Shown here: piece after piece, positions 35,201 through 47,036 of the stretch | How positions within the stretch are numbered: position 1 is the first letter of the stretch | How the letters are laid out: each line of letters begins with the position of its first letter | Source: Dermatemys mawii | Lineage: Eukaryota > Chordata > Testudines > Dermatemydidae | Direction of reading: 5' to 3' | DNA length: 64,000 bases | NCBI GenBank assembly: GCA_007922305.1 | Contig: ML677334.1 | Span: forward strand, 15,401,360 to 15,465,359 | Notes under the pieces: model-generated | The model's database searches: none | What the model was told of the DNA's origin: nothing | The model's input: only the letters and a program-made list of their open reading frames with translations | Translations under genes and position numbers: made by a program

Positions 35201-35354
35201 GGTCACCCTGAAAGCTGCCTACATATGGGAGATAGGTGGAGAATGGGACCTGTTAGGCTCTGGTACACTAGGGTGGATGCTGGGAACTGTGGAGAGCAGG
35301 GAGTGTCTGGCAGAGTTTGTACGCACACCAACTCCCTGGTTCCTGGGACAAGGC
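32228..35354. other. No gene seen
   Basis: 3.1 kb of AT-rich sequence without recognised features. Confidence 0.5.
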
Positions 35355-35369
35355 ATTCTATAGAGGAAA

Positions 35370-35570
35370 TGACAAAGAGTCCTGTGGCACCTTAAAGACT
35401 AGCTAAAATTTTAGAGCATAAGCTTTCGTGGGTTAATACCCACTTCGTCAGATGCATGCCTTGGGTATTAACCCACGAAAGCTTATGCTCTAAAATTTTA
35501 GCTAGTCTTTAAGGTGCCACAGGACTCTTTGTCACTTCTGCAATTCTAGACTAACACGGCTACCCCTCTG
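35370..35570. mobile_element. Fold-back PLE copy with 15-bp TSD
   Basis: Two PLE 3' tails are joined head to head. The left arm (minus) covers about 35371-35460. The right arm (plus) starts at 35461 and ends 'ctaacacggctacccctctg'. The arms are nearly identical over about 80 bp. The unit is flanked by ATTCTATAGAGGAAA (35355-35369) and ATTCTACAGAGGAAA (35571-35585), one mismatch, so it integrated as one piece. Confidence 0.9.
35414..35451 (-). ncRNA. Hammerhead-like ribozyme motif, best core match
   Basis: On the minus strand: CTGACGA (core, only the variable U7 position changed), one extra A, stem II GTGGG / CCCAC, GAAA, a three-pair stem III with loop TTAT, and cleavage triplet CUC. This is the closest of the window's copies to the hammerhead consensus. 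The partner arm on the plus strand begins inside stem II and lacks the core strand. Confidence 0.5.
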
Positions 35571-35585
35571 ATTCTACAGAGGAAA

Positions 35586-36174
35586 GACACTGCAAGATGA
35601 GGGCACAGGAGGCTGTGACCCTTCTAGGGGATCTGGCCCTTAAAGGGCCTGCACCTGGAAGAAATATACTGATGCCGTTGCTCACCTGCTTCAGTTTGGA
35701 TTGAGAGTTACCATAGCCAGTGCTCCACTTGTCCTAACCTACAAAAGGTAAGATTGGAACAAAAGCTGAGTGTCTTTGTTCTTGTAGAATAAATGAATGA
35801 TTGAATGCAAGTTCCAACAGAAAGAAGTTGTAGTAAGGATATCTGTTTTAACACAGGATTTTAGTTCAGGAAATAAAGATCCCTTTCCTTTTAATTAAAT
35901 TGTTTCACATTTCCTTTATTTAGGGATTTCTAGTATATTGGGTATATTTCTAGTATATTGGATCAGATTTCTTTGCTTCACAAGATTTTCAGAAAGAGGC
36001 TAGAAAGATTCCCTGCTAAAATGGAATTCTTACCCAATCCTCTATCAGCACATGGGTGTGTGCATAGCATACAGTGTTCTGGCAATCTTTAAATGACAAA
36101 ATAATTTCTAGAGAGCTGTTACAAACTGGAAGAAATTAGATCTGCCCCGAGTTTACTGTAAGCCGATCTATAAG
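35586..36174. other. No gene seen
   Basis: Contains a short tandem doublet 'ttctagtatattgg' at about 35929-35961; otherwise nothing. Confidence 0.5.
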
Positions 36175-36440
36175 GAAGCTGGGAGGTGTGATTCCAACTC
36201 AGGTAAACATACATGTGTTAGCTCTGCTTGTGCAAGCATGATAAAAATAGCTACTTGGCTGAAGTGGGATGGGTGGCAACTCTTGCTAGCTGCCTGAGTA
36301 CAATTACATCTCACACCCTGGGTACCTAAATAGGCAACGAGCCCAAGCCACTGACTTTGCCACTACAGCCACAGAGCTAGTGCATGAGTGTCCACCTAAG
36401 TGGGGAATTACATGGCCCAGCTGCCTAAATGACTAAATTA
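36175..36440 (+). mobile_element. hAT-type MITE fragment
   Basis: 'gctgggaggtgtgattcca', 'tgttagctctgcttgtgcaa', 'aaaaatagctacttggctga' and 'gctgcctgagtacaattac' follow the order of an abundant reptile MITE. A short piece of the same head occurs at 52509-52545. Confidence 0.5.
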
Positions 36441-38885
36441 CCCAGTGGTCAAATTGGTCCCCAGAAGCCTTAAGGTTCAGGAAAACACAAATGTGGATTA
36501 AGGTCTCATTTCTACTTCTTCTCCTTCCACCTCCCTAGCTGCACTAACTAGAACCTTGACGCTGCTGGGGATCTTGTTGTTTCTCTGTTAAAATAACTAG
36601 TTTTGCAAACCTAGTCATTTTTACAATACATTCTTTGAAAAATATGGCCAAAATTTAAAAACAAACAAAAACTAGTGATTAAGGTGCCCTGTTTCAGGCA
36701 GCTTAAAGCAGGCTGGTTTTCATGTGGTGAGCTCTCAGGACCTTCTGAAATGTAGACCCTTGTAAGGTGTCTCAAATTGAGCACCCGAAACTACTAATTA
36801 TAGTTGAAAATTTTGGTCTTAGGCTTTAAGACCAAGTTGTTCAAAGGTAACTTATCTTTGTGTAACATGCACTCACCTATGAATACAAATTTTGACCAAT
36901 CTCCCTTGTCCACATATGTTTATACATACAAGCAGAGCACATATAGTTTTTGTGTGCATACATCCATCAATCAAGCACTTAATTAGTAGTGCACAAAATT
37001 GATATGAAAATACCTGAAATGAATAATTATATGTGCACAAAGTCCATAAAATATGTTCCTTATTAGATAAATCATATTTGCAGCACTGTTCCAAATTTAA
37101 ATTAAAAATGACTTTATTTTCTGCTGAGTTATAAGTAATTGAAAATAGAAGTCTATAAAGAAAATGCCACCAAACCTGCAATTACAACATAACAGCACAA
37201 ATACTTCTGCTGAAACACAGCAAAAACTAGATGCAATCAAATATACTAAATTATCCTGGAAACTAGCACAAACAGCTTTGTTTAAACAAACAAAAAATTG
37301 CAACTCTCCCTCCCGACATCTTACATTATGCTTGGAAAACCACTGTGCTTATGCCACTAATATACTCATTTTTTCATTCAAACTAATCTCACATTCTGCA
37401 AAGGCTTTTCTATGTTAATAATTACTACTGTTTCCCATCATAGGTTCCCAGAAGAGTTACAACTGCAGATTAGACTTAATATTCCTTCTTCTATATATAC
37501 ACCGTCCAAATAGCTTTTCCTTGAGTTCTTTCAGACCGCATATTGATTTACCATGCTTGCTATCTTGAAATGCTCATATATGCGGATGCCCTTATGCAGC
37601 ACTCATACAAATGCCATTTCCATTTTTCTTTTTAAAAAGTCCCACTCTCACAGGTTGTACTTTCACCACAATTAATGCCTTGTTTTCTAAGGTATGAACA
37701 AAATTTTCTTTCCAGGTCATGGTACCTTATCCCTAGGGTAGAATGGATAGATTTATTTTTCAAGATCCAAACAACATTTTTATGAGACCTACATACAAAC
37801 AACACTACAGGTGGCATTTTCAAAGGAGTCTAACTCTCGCTGAATGTCAATAGAAATTAGGAGCCTTAATTCCTTAGGCATCTTTGAAAATTCCACCTAT
37901 TGTGGGGCTTTTTCCATCTGTAGATCTCAGAGAAATTCTGGTCCTAGATTTTTAAAAAAGATCTAATATATGGATCTCATTCAAAATCCTTAATGAAAAT
38001 TGACAAAAAGACATTGACTTCAATGATGCCAGAGCTTCATTGTAGTATTTTTTCAATGTTAGCTTCACTGGGCTATGGTTTAGGACCAATCAGAATTAAG
38101 GATTATTAACAACATGGTTTCTGTAGTGAGTCTTTTGACATGCTGAATTTTGGACAAGCAAGATTCATTTATATTTTTTTTGTAAACTAAAGAAAGAGGA
38201 TATAAAAGGGGCTTAAAAACTTTTGAATGCTCCTGAAATTTAGAGCTCAGATTAGATGTGAAAAATATTTTCCACTTTGTAAAGAAACCTTAGTGTTATA
38301 AATAGCCAGAAAGTTAAAAGAAGTTTGTAGAATTAAGAGAAGGACATTTTTTGTTTTCTTTTATGTGCACATTCTATCCTAATTGTAATCATTTTACGAA
38401 TAACGTTTTCATAAATCTTTTCAGCTAAGGGAGAACACTGCTGTCAGGGCCACTGCCACCTCCTTCCTGGTCATTTCATGTTGTGTTAGATGTGCTCTGA
38501 GAATACCTACTGGATTAGACCAAGATAAGCAGGACAACACTTCATTTCAGCTTGTTTGAAAATCATGCTGGGGGCTTAGGTGTGAGATATGCACCCAGGC
38601 ACCTAGATGGAGCCATTTTGCCTATGCCCAGTGGTAGAAATCTAGGAGATTTTTATGTGGACAAATGAGGTGCTGAGGTATAAGTGACTCCAGAGTTAGG
38701 CAGTAGTTGAGCAGGAGTTTGGTGGCAATTTCAGGTGTGCCTTGGGCACCTAAGTCCTTTGTGTAGATCTGGATCTAGGTCACTGAACAATTTTTTGGAT
38801 GTTACGACTTTTTTATTCTCAAGAATAAATTAATCTCCAGTTCAAACACTAGTGCTTGGTCAGAAGCAATGACATAACTATGTTC
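36441..38885. other. No gene seen
   Basis: AT-rich, no supported feature. The last four bases before the LTR (38886-38889, ATAC) are a TSD. Confidence 0.5.
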
Positions 38886-38889
38886 ATAC

Positions 38890-39549
38890 TGTGACGGAGT
38901 CAGACCAGAAGGGTATAGGAGAGTGCTGGAAGGCAGGTATATCAGCCTTAGGATGTGCAGGTCCTTGTTCCCTGGATAGCCAAACAAAGGCTACTCCAGA
39001 CCAATCAAGACACCTGGGGCCAATTAAGAACCCTCTAGAAAGGAGTAGAAACAGCTAGCCTAATTGGGACACCTGAAGCCAATCAGGGACTGGCTGAATC
39101 CAGATAAAAACCTCCCAGTTAGTCAGGTGGGCTGTGGGTGTCAGGAGCTGTGGAAGGAAGTTATGCTGTTGGTGAGACTGAGTGTTGGACAACATATCAT
39201 CCTGAAGGAAGGAGGCCCTGAGGTAAGGGTGAAGTGGAGTTTGAAGAAGCAGGGACTGCTGTGGGGAAGTAGCCCAGGGAATTGTATTGTGTTTGGTGCC
39301 TAAAAGGTCAGCCATCTTAGCTGATACTATTAGGGTCCCTGGGCTGGAGTCCGGAGTAGAGGGTGGGCCCGGGCTCCCCCCTTTTCCATCTTCCATATTG
39401 GCCTGTGATGAAGGTAACTCACTAGGTGGTGACTCTTGCCAATTATACTGAGAAAGGGAGGTCACTCTGGGGCCTAGATGAGTTTCTGAGGCCCCTAAAT
39501 CTGCCAGGAAGCGCAGGACCCACAAGGACAGACTTGGAGCTTTGTCACA
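38890..39549 (+). repeat. 5' LTR
   Basis: 660 bp, TGTGACGG to GTCACA. It contains a TATA-like GATAAAAAC at about 39103-39111 and a GC-rich 'gggtgggcccgggctccccc' block. The last 10 bases mirror the first (TGTGAC/GTCACA). Confidence 0.95.
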
Positions 39550-39551
39550 AC

Positions 39552-39568
39552 TGGTGTCGGGAGTGGGA
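39552..39568 (+). promoter_or_regulatory. Primer-binding site, tRNA-Leu type
   Basis: TGGTGTCGGGAGTGGGA lies 2 nt after the LTR. It is complementary to the 3' end of vertebrate tRNA-Leu(CAG) with a single mismatch (A to G at position 8). It primes minus-strand cDNA synthesis. Confidence 0.8.
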
Positions 39569-39676
39569 GTTTCTGACTCACTGTTCACTGCGCGGCAGAA
39601 GAAAGGGAGAGGTTTAAAAACAAACAAACAAACAAACAAAAAAAAAGTGCACTAGGTGTGGGGTGTTCTCACCACA

Positions 39677-42628
39677 ATGGAGGACGTAATAAGAGCACTG
39701 TTGCAAGCCACTGCAGCCCAGCAGGAGGCCACCCGAGCCCAGGCTAGGGCACAACAGGAGTCCCTGCGGGTACAACAAGAGACTAACCAATTATTGATGG
39801 AGCAGGCCTCTCAGGATCGAGCCCTCTTGCGGGATGTGGTAGAACAACTGAAAGTCCTCACCACCAAAAACCAAGGATCTGAGGGGTCGCGAGTATGGAG
39901 GGCTGCTGGTTGTCTGCCAAAGATGACTGCCAGTGATGACATAGAGGCGTATCTCCTCTCCTTTGAGAGAGCTGCCTTGCGAGAGGCGTGGCCCCAGGAT
40001 CAGTGGGCTAGCATCCTCGCTCCCTTCTTATGTGGAGAAGCACAAAAAGCTTACCATGACATGCCCGCTGAAGCTGCTATGGACTACCCTCAGCTGAAAG
40101 CAGAGATCCTGGCACGATCAGGGGTAACAACAGCAGTACAGGCCCAGAGATACCATGAGTGGAGGTATAAGGAAGGTAAGCCTCCGAGGTCCCAATTATT
40201 CGATCTTATCCACCTCGCACAGAAGTGGTTACGACCTGAGGTTTGCAAACCAGAAGAAATGTTGGAAACTTTGGTCATAGACCACTATATGAGGGGATTG
40301 CCTCCAGATCTTCGTGCATGGGTGGGCCAGAATGACCCTGCCACCTATGACGGGATGATCACATTGGTAGAAAGATGGATTGCAGCCCAAGAGCTGTCCC
40401 AACTACCCAGAGAAGCCTTCTCCCAAAAGAAGTATCTGGGTCCGACCCCGGAAGACCAGATAACGAAGCATCCGGGAAGCCTCAGGTGGAAGAAGGTAGT
40501 AGCCACAGAACAGCTGGGAACCCAGAAGGGAGGAAGCCATGGGGTAAAGACCCCTAACCCAAGAGACAAAGGAGCATCTAGAGCCCCTTATAGATGTTAT
40601 GCATGCGGAGAATGGGGACACCTAGCAGCGCAATGTCCCAACATTGAGGAGCCCATGCAGTGTAACCTGGAGAATTGGGCAGACCCATGCACCCTAATCA
40701 ATCTAGTCGGGGTTGCAGTCACCCCACACCAATATACAAAACCAGTGAAACTGAATGGGGTAGAGACTATGGCACTCATTGACTCAGGCAGTGCTGTCAC
40801 CCTGATTTCAGGGAAACTAGTGAAACGCAGCCAGTTGATACAGGCTAAGCGTACGGGCGTAACCTACGTACATGGGACCGTTAGCTATTATCCTGTCATC
40901 CCAGTAAGGATTGAAATCCAGGGAACTACCACTGGAGTAAAAGCAGGGGTGGTCCCAAAACTCCCATACCCAGTGCTCATTGGAAGGGATTTCCCAGGAT
41001 TTGGAAATTTGCTCCCACCAGAGGGGCAAGACAGAGGAGAAGACTCCGAAGTTAAGGAGTCATCCCTAACAGAAAGTCACCCCCCCTTCTTTGCTGAAAT
41101 ATCTCCTGATTTAACACCAGCCCAAAGAGAGGAGGTGGTTGAGATGATCAACAGGAACCAAGATGTATTCTCATCTCGGCCAGGACGAACAACTGAGACA
41201 TATCACCACATCATTACAGACCCTGGGGCCAAGGTGACGATGAGACCTTACCGAGTTCCAGCGGCCAAAAGAGAAGGTATCAGAGCAGAAGTAAAGAAAA
41301 TGTTGGAGTTAGGGGTAATTGAAGAGTCCCACAGTCAGTGGTCTAGCCCGATCGTGCTAGTACCCAAACCAGATGGCTCCACAAGGTTTTGCAATGACTT
41401 CCGTAGGCTGAATGAAGTGTCTCAGTTCGATGCATATCCTATACCCCGGATAGACGAGTTAGTGGACCGACTGGGAAATGCCCGCTTCCTGACCACTCTG
41501 GATTTGACTAAAGGGTACTGGCAAATCCCCCTTGCTGAAGATGCAAAGGAAAAGACCGCTTTCTCCACCCCAGAGGGACTGTTTCAATATACAGTCCTTC
41601 CATTCGGTTTACACGGGGCCCCAGCTACCTTTCAGCGCCTTATGGATAAGCTATTGCGTCCCCATGCCAGTTATGCAGCTGCCTACCTCGATGATGTAGT
41701 TATTCATACCTCAGACTGGGAAACCCATCTGGAAAAGGTAGAAGCTGTCCTAGACACCCTAAGGCGTGCTGGCCTTACTGCAAACCCTGCAAAGTGTGCC
41801 ATAGGATTAACGGAGGCTAAGTATCTGGGGTACATTGTGGGACAAGGTGTAGTGAAACCCCAACTCAATAAACTAGAGGCCATCCAAAACTGGCCCCGAC
41901 CGGTTCGCAAGAAACAAGTCCGGGCATTTTTGGGGGTAGTGGGGTACTATCGACGCTTTATTCCCCATTTTGCCACTAGGGCAAGTGCCTTGACTGATCT
42001 CATAAAAGCTCGGGGACCTGAGATGGTGCGATGGACTGACACAGCAGAGAGGGCATTTACAGATCTACAGACAGCCCTTTGCAGTGACCCTGTACTTATA
42101 GCCCCAGATTTCACTAAGGAGTTCATCTTGCAGACAGACACATCTGAAGTTGGACTAGGGGCTGTCCTATCCCAGATGGTCGGGGAAGAAGAACATCCAA
42201 TCCTCTATCTGAGTAGAAAACTTCTCCCAAGGGAACAGAAGTATGCTGTGGTCGAGAGGGAATGCCTTGCCGTTAAGTGGGCCATGGAAACACTGCGATA
42301 CTACCTGCTTGGTAGACAGTTTACCCTCGTGACTGACCATGCCCCTCTTCAGTGGATGCAGCGGAACAAGGAGAAAAATGCAAGAGTGACTAGATGGTTC
42401 TTATCCCTCCAACCCTTTCAGTTCCGCATACAACACAGAGCTGGAAGTCGCCACGGCAACGCGGATGGCTTATCACGGGTGCACTGTATGTCGACCCAAG
42501 TTGCCCAACCCCTTGGTGTTGAGCAGGGGGGAGGGATATGTGACGGAGTCAGACCAGAAGGGTATAGGAGAGTGCTGGAAGGCAGGTATATCAGCCTTAG
42601 GATGTGCAGGTCCTTGTTCCCTGGATAG
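39677..42628 (+). CDS. Gag-Pol polyprotein (SCAN-like capsid, PR, RT, RNase H; no integrase)
   Basis: One frame of 983 codons without stops or frameshifts. I take ATG 39677 (context ccacaATGG) as the start; the frame is open from a GTG at 39656. Residues from that ATG: 1-60 Gln/Ala/Glu-rich coiled coil; about 85-240 capsid region, with the stretch [17 protein letters not shown] through [13 protein letters not shown] and LPPDLRAWV matching the SCAN fold pattern; CCHC zinc knuckle [14 protein letters not shown] at 307-320; aspartic protease DSG at 369-371; RT with [24 protein letters not shown] and catalytic YLDD at 670-673; RNase H with Asp at 821 (TDTS), VERECLA, TDHAPL and NADGLSR near 930. 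RNase H is followed within 20 codons by the polypurine tract, and the last 29 codons lie in the 3' LTR. No HHCC or DDE integrase motifs occur before RT or after RNase H. Gag and Pol are fused without a frameshift site. It is probably non-autonomous but expressed proteins could be active. Confidence 0.93.
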   Translation: MEDVIRALLQATAAQQEATRAQARAQQESLRVQQETNQLLMEQASQDRALLRDVVEQLKVLTTKNQGSEGSRVWRAAGCLPKMTASDDIEAYLLSFERAALREAWPQDQWASILAPFLCGEAQKAYHDMPAEAAMDYPQLKAEILARSGVTTAVQAQRYHEWRYKEGKPPRSQLFDLIHLAQKWLRPEVCKPEEMLETLVIDHYMRGLPPDLRAWVGQNDPATYDGMITLVERWIAAQELSQLPREAFSQKKYLGPTPEDQITKHPGSLRWKKVVATEQLGTQKGGSHGVKTPNPRDKGASRAPYRCYACGEWGHLAAQCPNIEEPMQCNLENWADPCTLINLVGVAVTPHQYTKPVKLNGVETMALIDSGSAVTLISGKLVKRSQLIQAKRTGVTYVHGTVSYYPVIPVRIEIQGTTTGVKAGVVPKLPYPVLIGRDFPGFGNLLPPEGQDRGEDSEVKESSLTESHPPFFAEISPDLTPAQREEVVEMINRNQDVFSSRPGRTTETYHHIITDPGAKVTMRPYRVPAAKREGIRAEVKKMLELGVIEESHSQWSSPIVLVPKPDGSTRFCNDFRRLNEVSQFDAYPIPRIDELVDRLGNARFLTTLDLTKGYWQIPLAEDAKEKTAFSTPEGLFQYTVLPFGLHGAPATFQRLMDKLLRPHASYAAAYLDDVVIHTSDWETHLEKVEAVLDTLRRAGLTANPAKCAIGLTEAKYLGYIVGQGVVKPQLNKLEAIQNWPRPVRKKQVRAFLGVVGYYRRFIPHFATRASALTDLIKARGPEMVRWTDTAERAFTDLQTALCSDPVLIAPDFTKEFILQTDTSEVGLGAVLSQMVGEEEHPILYLSRKLLPREQKYAVVERECLAVKWAMETLRYYLLGRQFTLVTDHAPLQWMQRNKEKNARVTRWFLSLQPFQFRIQHRAGSRHGNADGLSRVHCMSTQVAQPLGVEQGGGICDGVRPEGYRRVLEGRYISLRMCRSLFPG
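42525..42536 (+). promoter_or_regulatory. Polypurine tract
   Basis: AGGGGGGAGGGA two bases before the 3' LTR; the plus-strand primer for reverse transcription. It overlaps the end of the gag-pol frame. Confidence 0.85.
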
Positions 42629-43199
42629 CCAAACAAAGGCTACTCCAGACCAATCAAGACACCTGGGGCCAATTAAGAACCCTCTAGAAAGGAGTAGAAA
42701 CAGCTAGCCTAATTGGGACACCTGAAGCCAATCAGGGACTGGCTGAATCCAGATAAAAAACCTCCCAGTTAGTCAGGTGGGCTGTGGGTGTCAGGAGCTG
42801 TGGAAGGAAGTTATGCTGTTGGTGAGACTGAGTGTTGGACAACATATCATCCTGAAGGAAGGAGGCCCTGAGGTAAGGGTGAAGTGGAGTTTGAAGAAGC
42901 AGGGACTGCTGTGGGGAAGTAGCCCAGGGAATTGTATTGTGTTTGGTGCCTAAAAGGTCAGCCATCTTAGCTGATACTATTAGGGTCCCTGGGCTGGAGT
43001 CCGGAGTAGAGGGTGGGCCCGGGCTCCCCCCTTTTCCATCTTCCATATTGGCCTGTGATGAAGGTAACTCACTAGGTGGTGACTCTTGCCAATTATACTG
43101 AGAAAGGGAGGTCACTCTGGGGCCTAGATGAGTTTCTGAGGCCCCTAAATCTGCCAGGAAGCGCAGGACCCACAAGGACAGACTTGGAGCTTTGTCACA
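42539..43199 (+). repeat. 3' LTR
   Basis: 661 bp, identical to the 5' LTR except for one extra A at about 42760. Both LTRs also hold an open antisense frame (minus 39055-39639 and 42732-43280). Confidence 0.95.
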
Positions 43200-43203
43200 A
43201 TAC

Positions 43204-43776
43204 CAACAAAAGTAATCAATCAATGAATAAAACTTAATATGTTCCACAATACCCTCAATCAGAACCTTCAAGCTAAACAACCATTCCCTAATCTACCTAA
43301 GGCATCCAGTAACCCCAGACAGACTCCAAACAAGCTACCAACGCCAACAGATCCCCAGCCCTACTCGGAAGGCTGCTGCAGCAGACATTTCCCCAGCCCA
43401 ATGCCTTCTCATTTCTTTAGATTTTCAGGAGCTCTCCCTTCAAAGCCTCCCTTTACCCCGACCAGTGCAACACATTGTTACCCACAGTTCTCATCATGGC
43501 AGGTGACAGTGCTGCTGCTGGGTGAAATATGAAGCATCAGTGCCACCTAGAGAAAGAAGAAGGGAAGGAGCACATCAGTAATAGTGCGGGGGAAATATGT
43601 AAATGTCATCTGGAGCGCTATAGGCACTGCCTTAACACCTGTGCACCACCTCCCACCCCACAAATTTTTGGCCCTTTAGAGGTTTGCCCACACGGAGTGC
43701 CAGGAGGTTTGTTAACACTGCTTCCTTGTCTTTACCTCTTACTGGAGATATGTGCATTGTATGTATTCCAGAGTTA

Positions 43777-43822
<46 letters not shown>

Positions 43823-44059
43823 CCGGCTATTTACATTGCTCTCATCACTGTGGTACACTATGAAAGCTGGATTAACTGTAGGGAAATTATCCTGGAATAT
43901 GTGGGTGATTTAAGAACTGTAATACTATTCAACCATGCTCTATTTTAGGTATTTATGTGCCTCTCCACCATTACCATAGTATCTCAGTGCTTCACTATCT
44001 CCAACATATTTATCCCCAGACTATCCCTCTGATATATATAAAATCAATGTTTTGGCTTT
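43204..44059. other. No gene; contains (TC)n at 43781-43818
   Basis: Nothing coding is supported. A TC microsatellite of about 19 units lies at 43781-43818 and is read by a spurious Ser/Leu-rich frame. Confidence 0.6.
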
Positions 44060-44175
44060 TTAAAGAGACAGGGAACTAAGATACTTGGCTCAGGTCACAC
44101 ATATCATCTGTGGTAAAGCAGGGTCATGAACCAGGTCTCAGAAATCCTAGGATAGTGTCCTAAACACTCTCTCTC
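44060..44175 (+). mobile_element. MIR-like SINE fragment
   Basis: 'gagacagggaactaagatac', 'ttggctcaggtcacacat' and 'gaaccaggtctcagaaatcc' follow the MIR core order (ACTTGCCCAAGGTCACACAG ... GAACCCAGGTCT). Confidence 0.6.
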
Positions 44176-45869
44176 TCTCTCTCAATATTTTTTAAAAATC
44201 TTTCTATCATCATTGATGCAGACAGCTTTTGTTTGCATTAATGTGTAGGTAAAACCTTTTATTCATATGTATAATGGTACATAAATACACATGTACTCAT
44301 TTTTGAATGAATTCAAACTCACCTAAGTGTTCGCCTGCAGACCCAACTCACATACGCTGCTATGGTAGCAAGGGTGTTCAGAGGCACAAAGAGGACAGGA
44401 GAGTGAAAACACTGAATTTCAAGCAAACAGCTGAGTAATCATTCAGGATGAGCAACAGTGAGAAGTATAGGGGAAGACAGGGGATTGGAGGGGAAAATAC
44501 AAAAACAGCAGATAAGTCCCTTGTCTAGAGATACTTTGTTTTTTATTCAAGACTTCAAAATGTTGAGTAAGGTGATCAAATATTGAGGCAAGGGAGCAAT
44601 TGCTGTGGACAAGTTATTGACCCATCTTTACCTGCCACATAGGGACATGTCTGTGATCTTGCAGCTACATGGCTGACTGTCAGTTGTGATGCTGAAGATT
44701 TGTTGGAAGGGAGAAAAGCTATCTTCCCCATGTCCATCAGTCAGGACTATGGGGAGAGCAGGAGTGGAGGTGGAGGTGGGGGTGGGGAAGGTGTGGTGAA
44801 AGCAACATTGACCATCAAGGACTGCAGAAGAAGTAAGGTATTGGCAGATGAGTCTTTCCAATGCAGCTAGTAGTCCAAGTTAGGAATATGGCTCTCCACG
44901 GAGCAGCCCCTCATGCTGAGTGGGAACACAAACTGTATAGAACACAGGAGGAGCTTACAGAGAGCAAGTGACTCCTGCACTACTGGGACATGATGCCATA
45001 GCAGAAGTAGCAACTGAGGAGGAGCTGCTTGCTCAAAGCTTTAGGCAGCTGGAGAAAGACTAGCAGAAGATCAACTACAAATTTGGCTGTATTTCAGACA
45101 GTTTCACTGTGTGAGGTTGTAGACAGAGACAGGGTGAACCTTTGGCTGGGTACAGGCAACTTGGACCAATGCTCCTTATGAGTTATGTGCTTCCAAGTAC
45201 TATTCAAGATACCATATTTTGTCTCTGAGGTTTGGACCTTAGCTATTTAAGAGACTTATTCTCTTCTGATTCACCTTTATGGTAGCTAAGATGACATAAA
45301 AAACTCAAGATAACACATCATATTAAGTTGAAACCATACTTGGTTCATTGCTCATTAATATTTTTCCTTACAAAAGTGCTGTGTGTCAGTTTACTTCAAT
45401 AAGTAGCCATGATTTATTACCCTCAATTAACCTTCACAGTCAGCTCACCAATTATTGTTTTGTATGTATTTTCCCTTTTGGGGAATGGTAATGTAGAAGG
45501 TGATGGTGAGCTCATCTGAAGTTCGTAGATTTCTTAAATCCCTTTCACTCTGGTTTTGGCTTGGGTACAACATGGAGACTGTTAGTTCACAGTATCTTTT
45601 GAGGTGGAGGAGAAGAAGAGTGTCCATACTAATTCTTCTAAATCTGCCAGATACCTTGAATACTAAAGTCCATAAAGCTTTGTTAGTCTGCCTGCAGATC
45701 AGAAGTATTACGTTGTGCTCATTTTTTCTTCGGAAAATCATTCATCTGTCCCAATGACTCTGTCACTTAGGATCTCATAGGTATTTTCTATTATCCTACT
45801 TGTTCAACATGTATGTGAGGCTATTGGCAAATAGAAAAAATATCAGCATGGGTCTGGGATCACTAGATA
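44176..45869. other. No gene seen
   Basis: No supported feature; a purine-rich GGTGGAGGTGGGGGT tract occurs near 44770. Confidence 0.45.
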
Positions 45870-46669
45870 TAACATAAGAACATAACATAAGAATGGCCCT
45901 ACTGGGTCAGACTAACGGTCCATCTAGCCCAGTATCCTGTCTTCTGACAGTGGCCAGTGCCAGATGCCCCAGAGGGAATGAACAGAACAGGAAATCATTA
46001 AGGGATCCATCCCCTGTTGCTCATTCACAGATTCTGGCAAACAGAGGGTAGGGACACCATTCCTGCCCATCCTGGCTAATAGCCATTGATAGACTTATCC
46101 TCCATGAATGTATCTAGTTCTTTTTTGAACCCTGTTGTGGCCTTAACAACCTCTGCCAAGGAGTTCCATAGGTTGACTGTCCAAGAAGAGATACTTCTTT
46201 TATTTGTCTTAAACCTGCAGCCTATTATTTTCATTTGGTGACTCTTAGTTCTTGTGTTATGAGAAGTAGTAAACAACACTTCCTTATCTACTTTCCCTAC
46301 ACCAGTCATGATTTTATCAATTATATCTCCCCTTAGCCATCTTTTTCCCAAGCTGAAAAGTTCCAGTCTTATTAATCGCTCCTCATAGGGAAGCTGATCC
46401 ATACCCTTAATCATTTTGGTTGCCCTTTTCTGAAACTTTTACAATTCTAATATATCTTTTTTGAGATGGGGCAACCACATATGCACACAGTATTCAAGAT
46501 GTGGACATACCATGGATTTATACAGAGGCAACATGATATTTTGTGTCCTATTTTTTATCCCCTTCTTAATTATTCCCAGCATTCCGTTTGCTTTTTTGAC
46601 TGCCATTGCACATTGAGTGGATATTTTCAGAGAACTATCCATAATGAGTCCAAGATCTTTCTTGAGTGA

Positions 46670-46672
46670 TAA
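46670..46672 (+). repeat. TSD of the CACTG transposon (left)
   Basis: TAA, repeated at 49227-49229. Frame continuity of the CR1 host across the site confirms a 3-bp duplication. Confidence 0.8.
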
Positions 46673-47036
46673 CACTGGTCTACAATTTTTTAGAAGTCGT
46701 CTGCTTCAGAGATAAAATGTGATATTTATTATGTATTTTGATGTGCTGAATTCAAATATGACAATTAAAACAACTGATTGGCTACTGTTTCTAAGATATT
46801 TAAGGTTTTTTTTACATTTTATGTCTGTGTATATTGTGTAGATAGTAGAGTTTTAATCATAAATTGTAAACCTAGGTCTTTTCATGTGTTTATGGTTGCT
46901 TTACATGATAATATTTCACCTGTCCTCTTTATGTAACACTTTAAAAATCAGCAGAAGGGTTATATACATAAAATGTATTATGAAACAAAAGGCAAAAAAC
47001 TATTATGTACATAGTTTAGTCCTATTCAGTGTCTAC

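Larger units (their letters stand above)
38890..43199 (+). mobile_element. Young Ty3/gypsy-type LTR retrotransposon without integrase
   Basis: A complete 4,310-bp element: 5' LTR, primer-binding site, gag-pol frame, polypurine tract, 3' LTR, with a 4-bp duplication ATAC (38886-38889 and 43200-43203). By direct comparison the two LTRs differ only by one A in an A-run, so insertion was recent. There is no env frame and no integrase domain anywhere, so the copy would need integrase in trans. Two solo relatives lie at 27898-28558 and 52638-53296. Confidence 0.95.

Noticed and set aside
39677..42628. Domesticated host gene derived from gag-pol
   Set aside because: Flanking LTRs, PBS, PPT and TSD are intact and LTRs nearly identical, so it is a recent mobile insertion.
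43529..43948. 139-codon frame with Ser-Leu repeat
   Set aside because: It reads through a (TC)n microsatellite; the repeat makes the frame open.
46076..46675. CR1 frames as a host reverse-transcriptase-like gene
   Set aside because: They are parts of one truncated LINE with 3' UTR and a transposon insertion.
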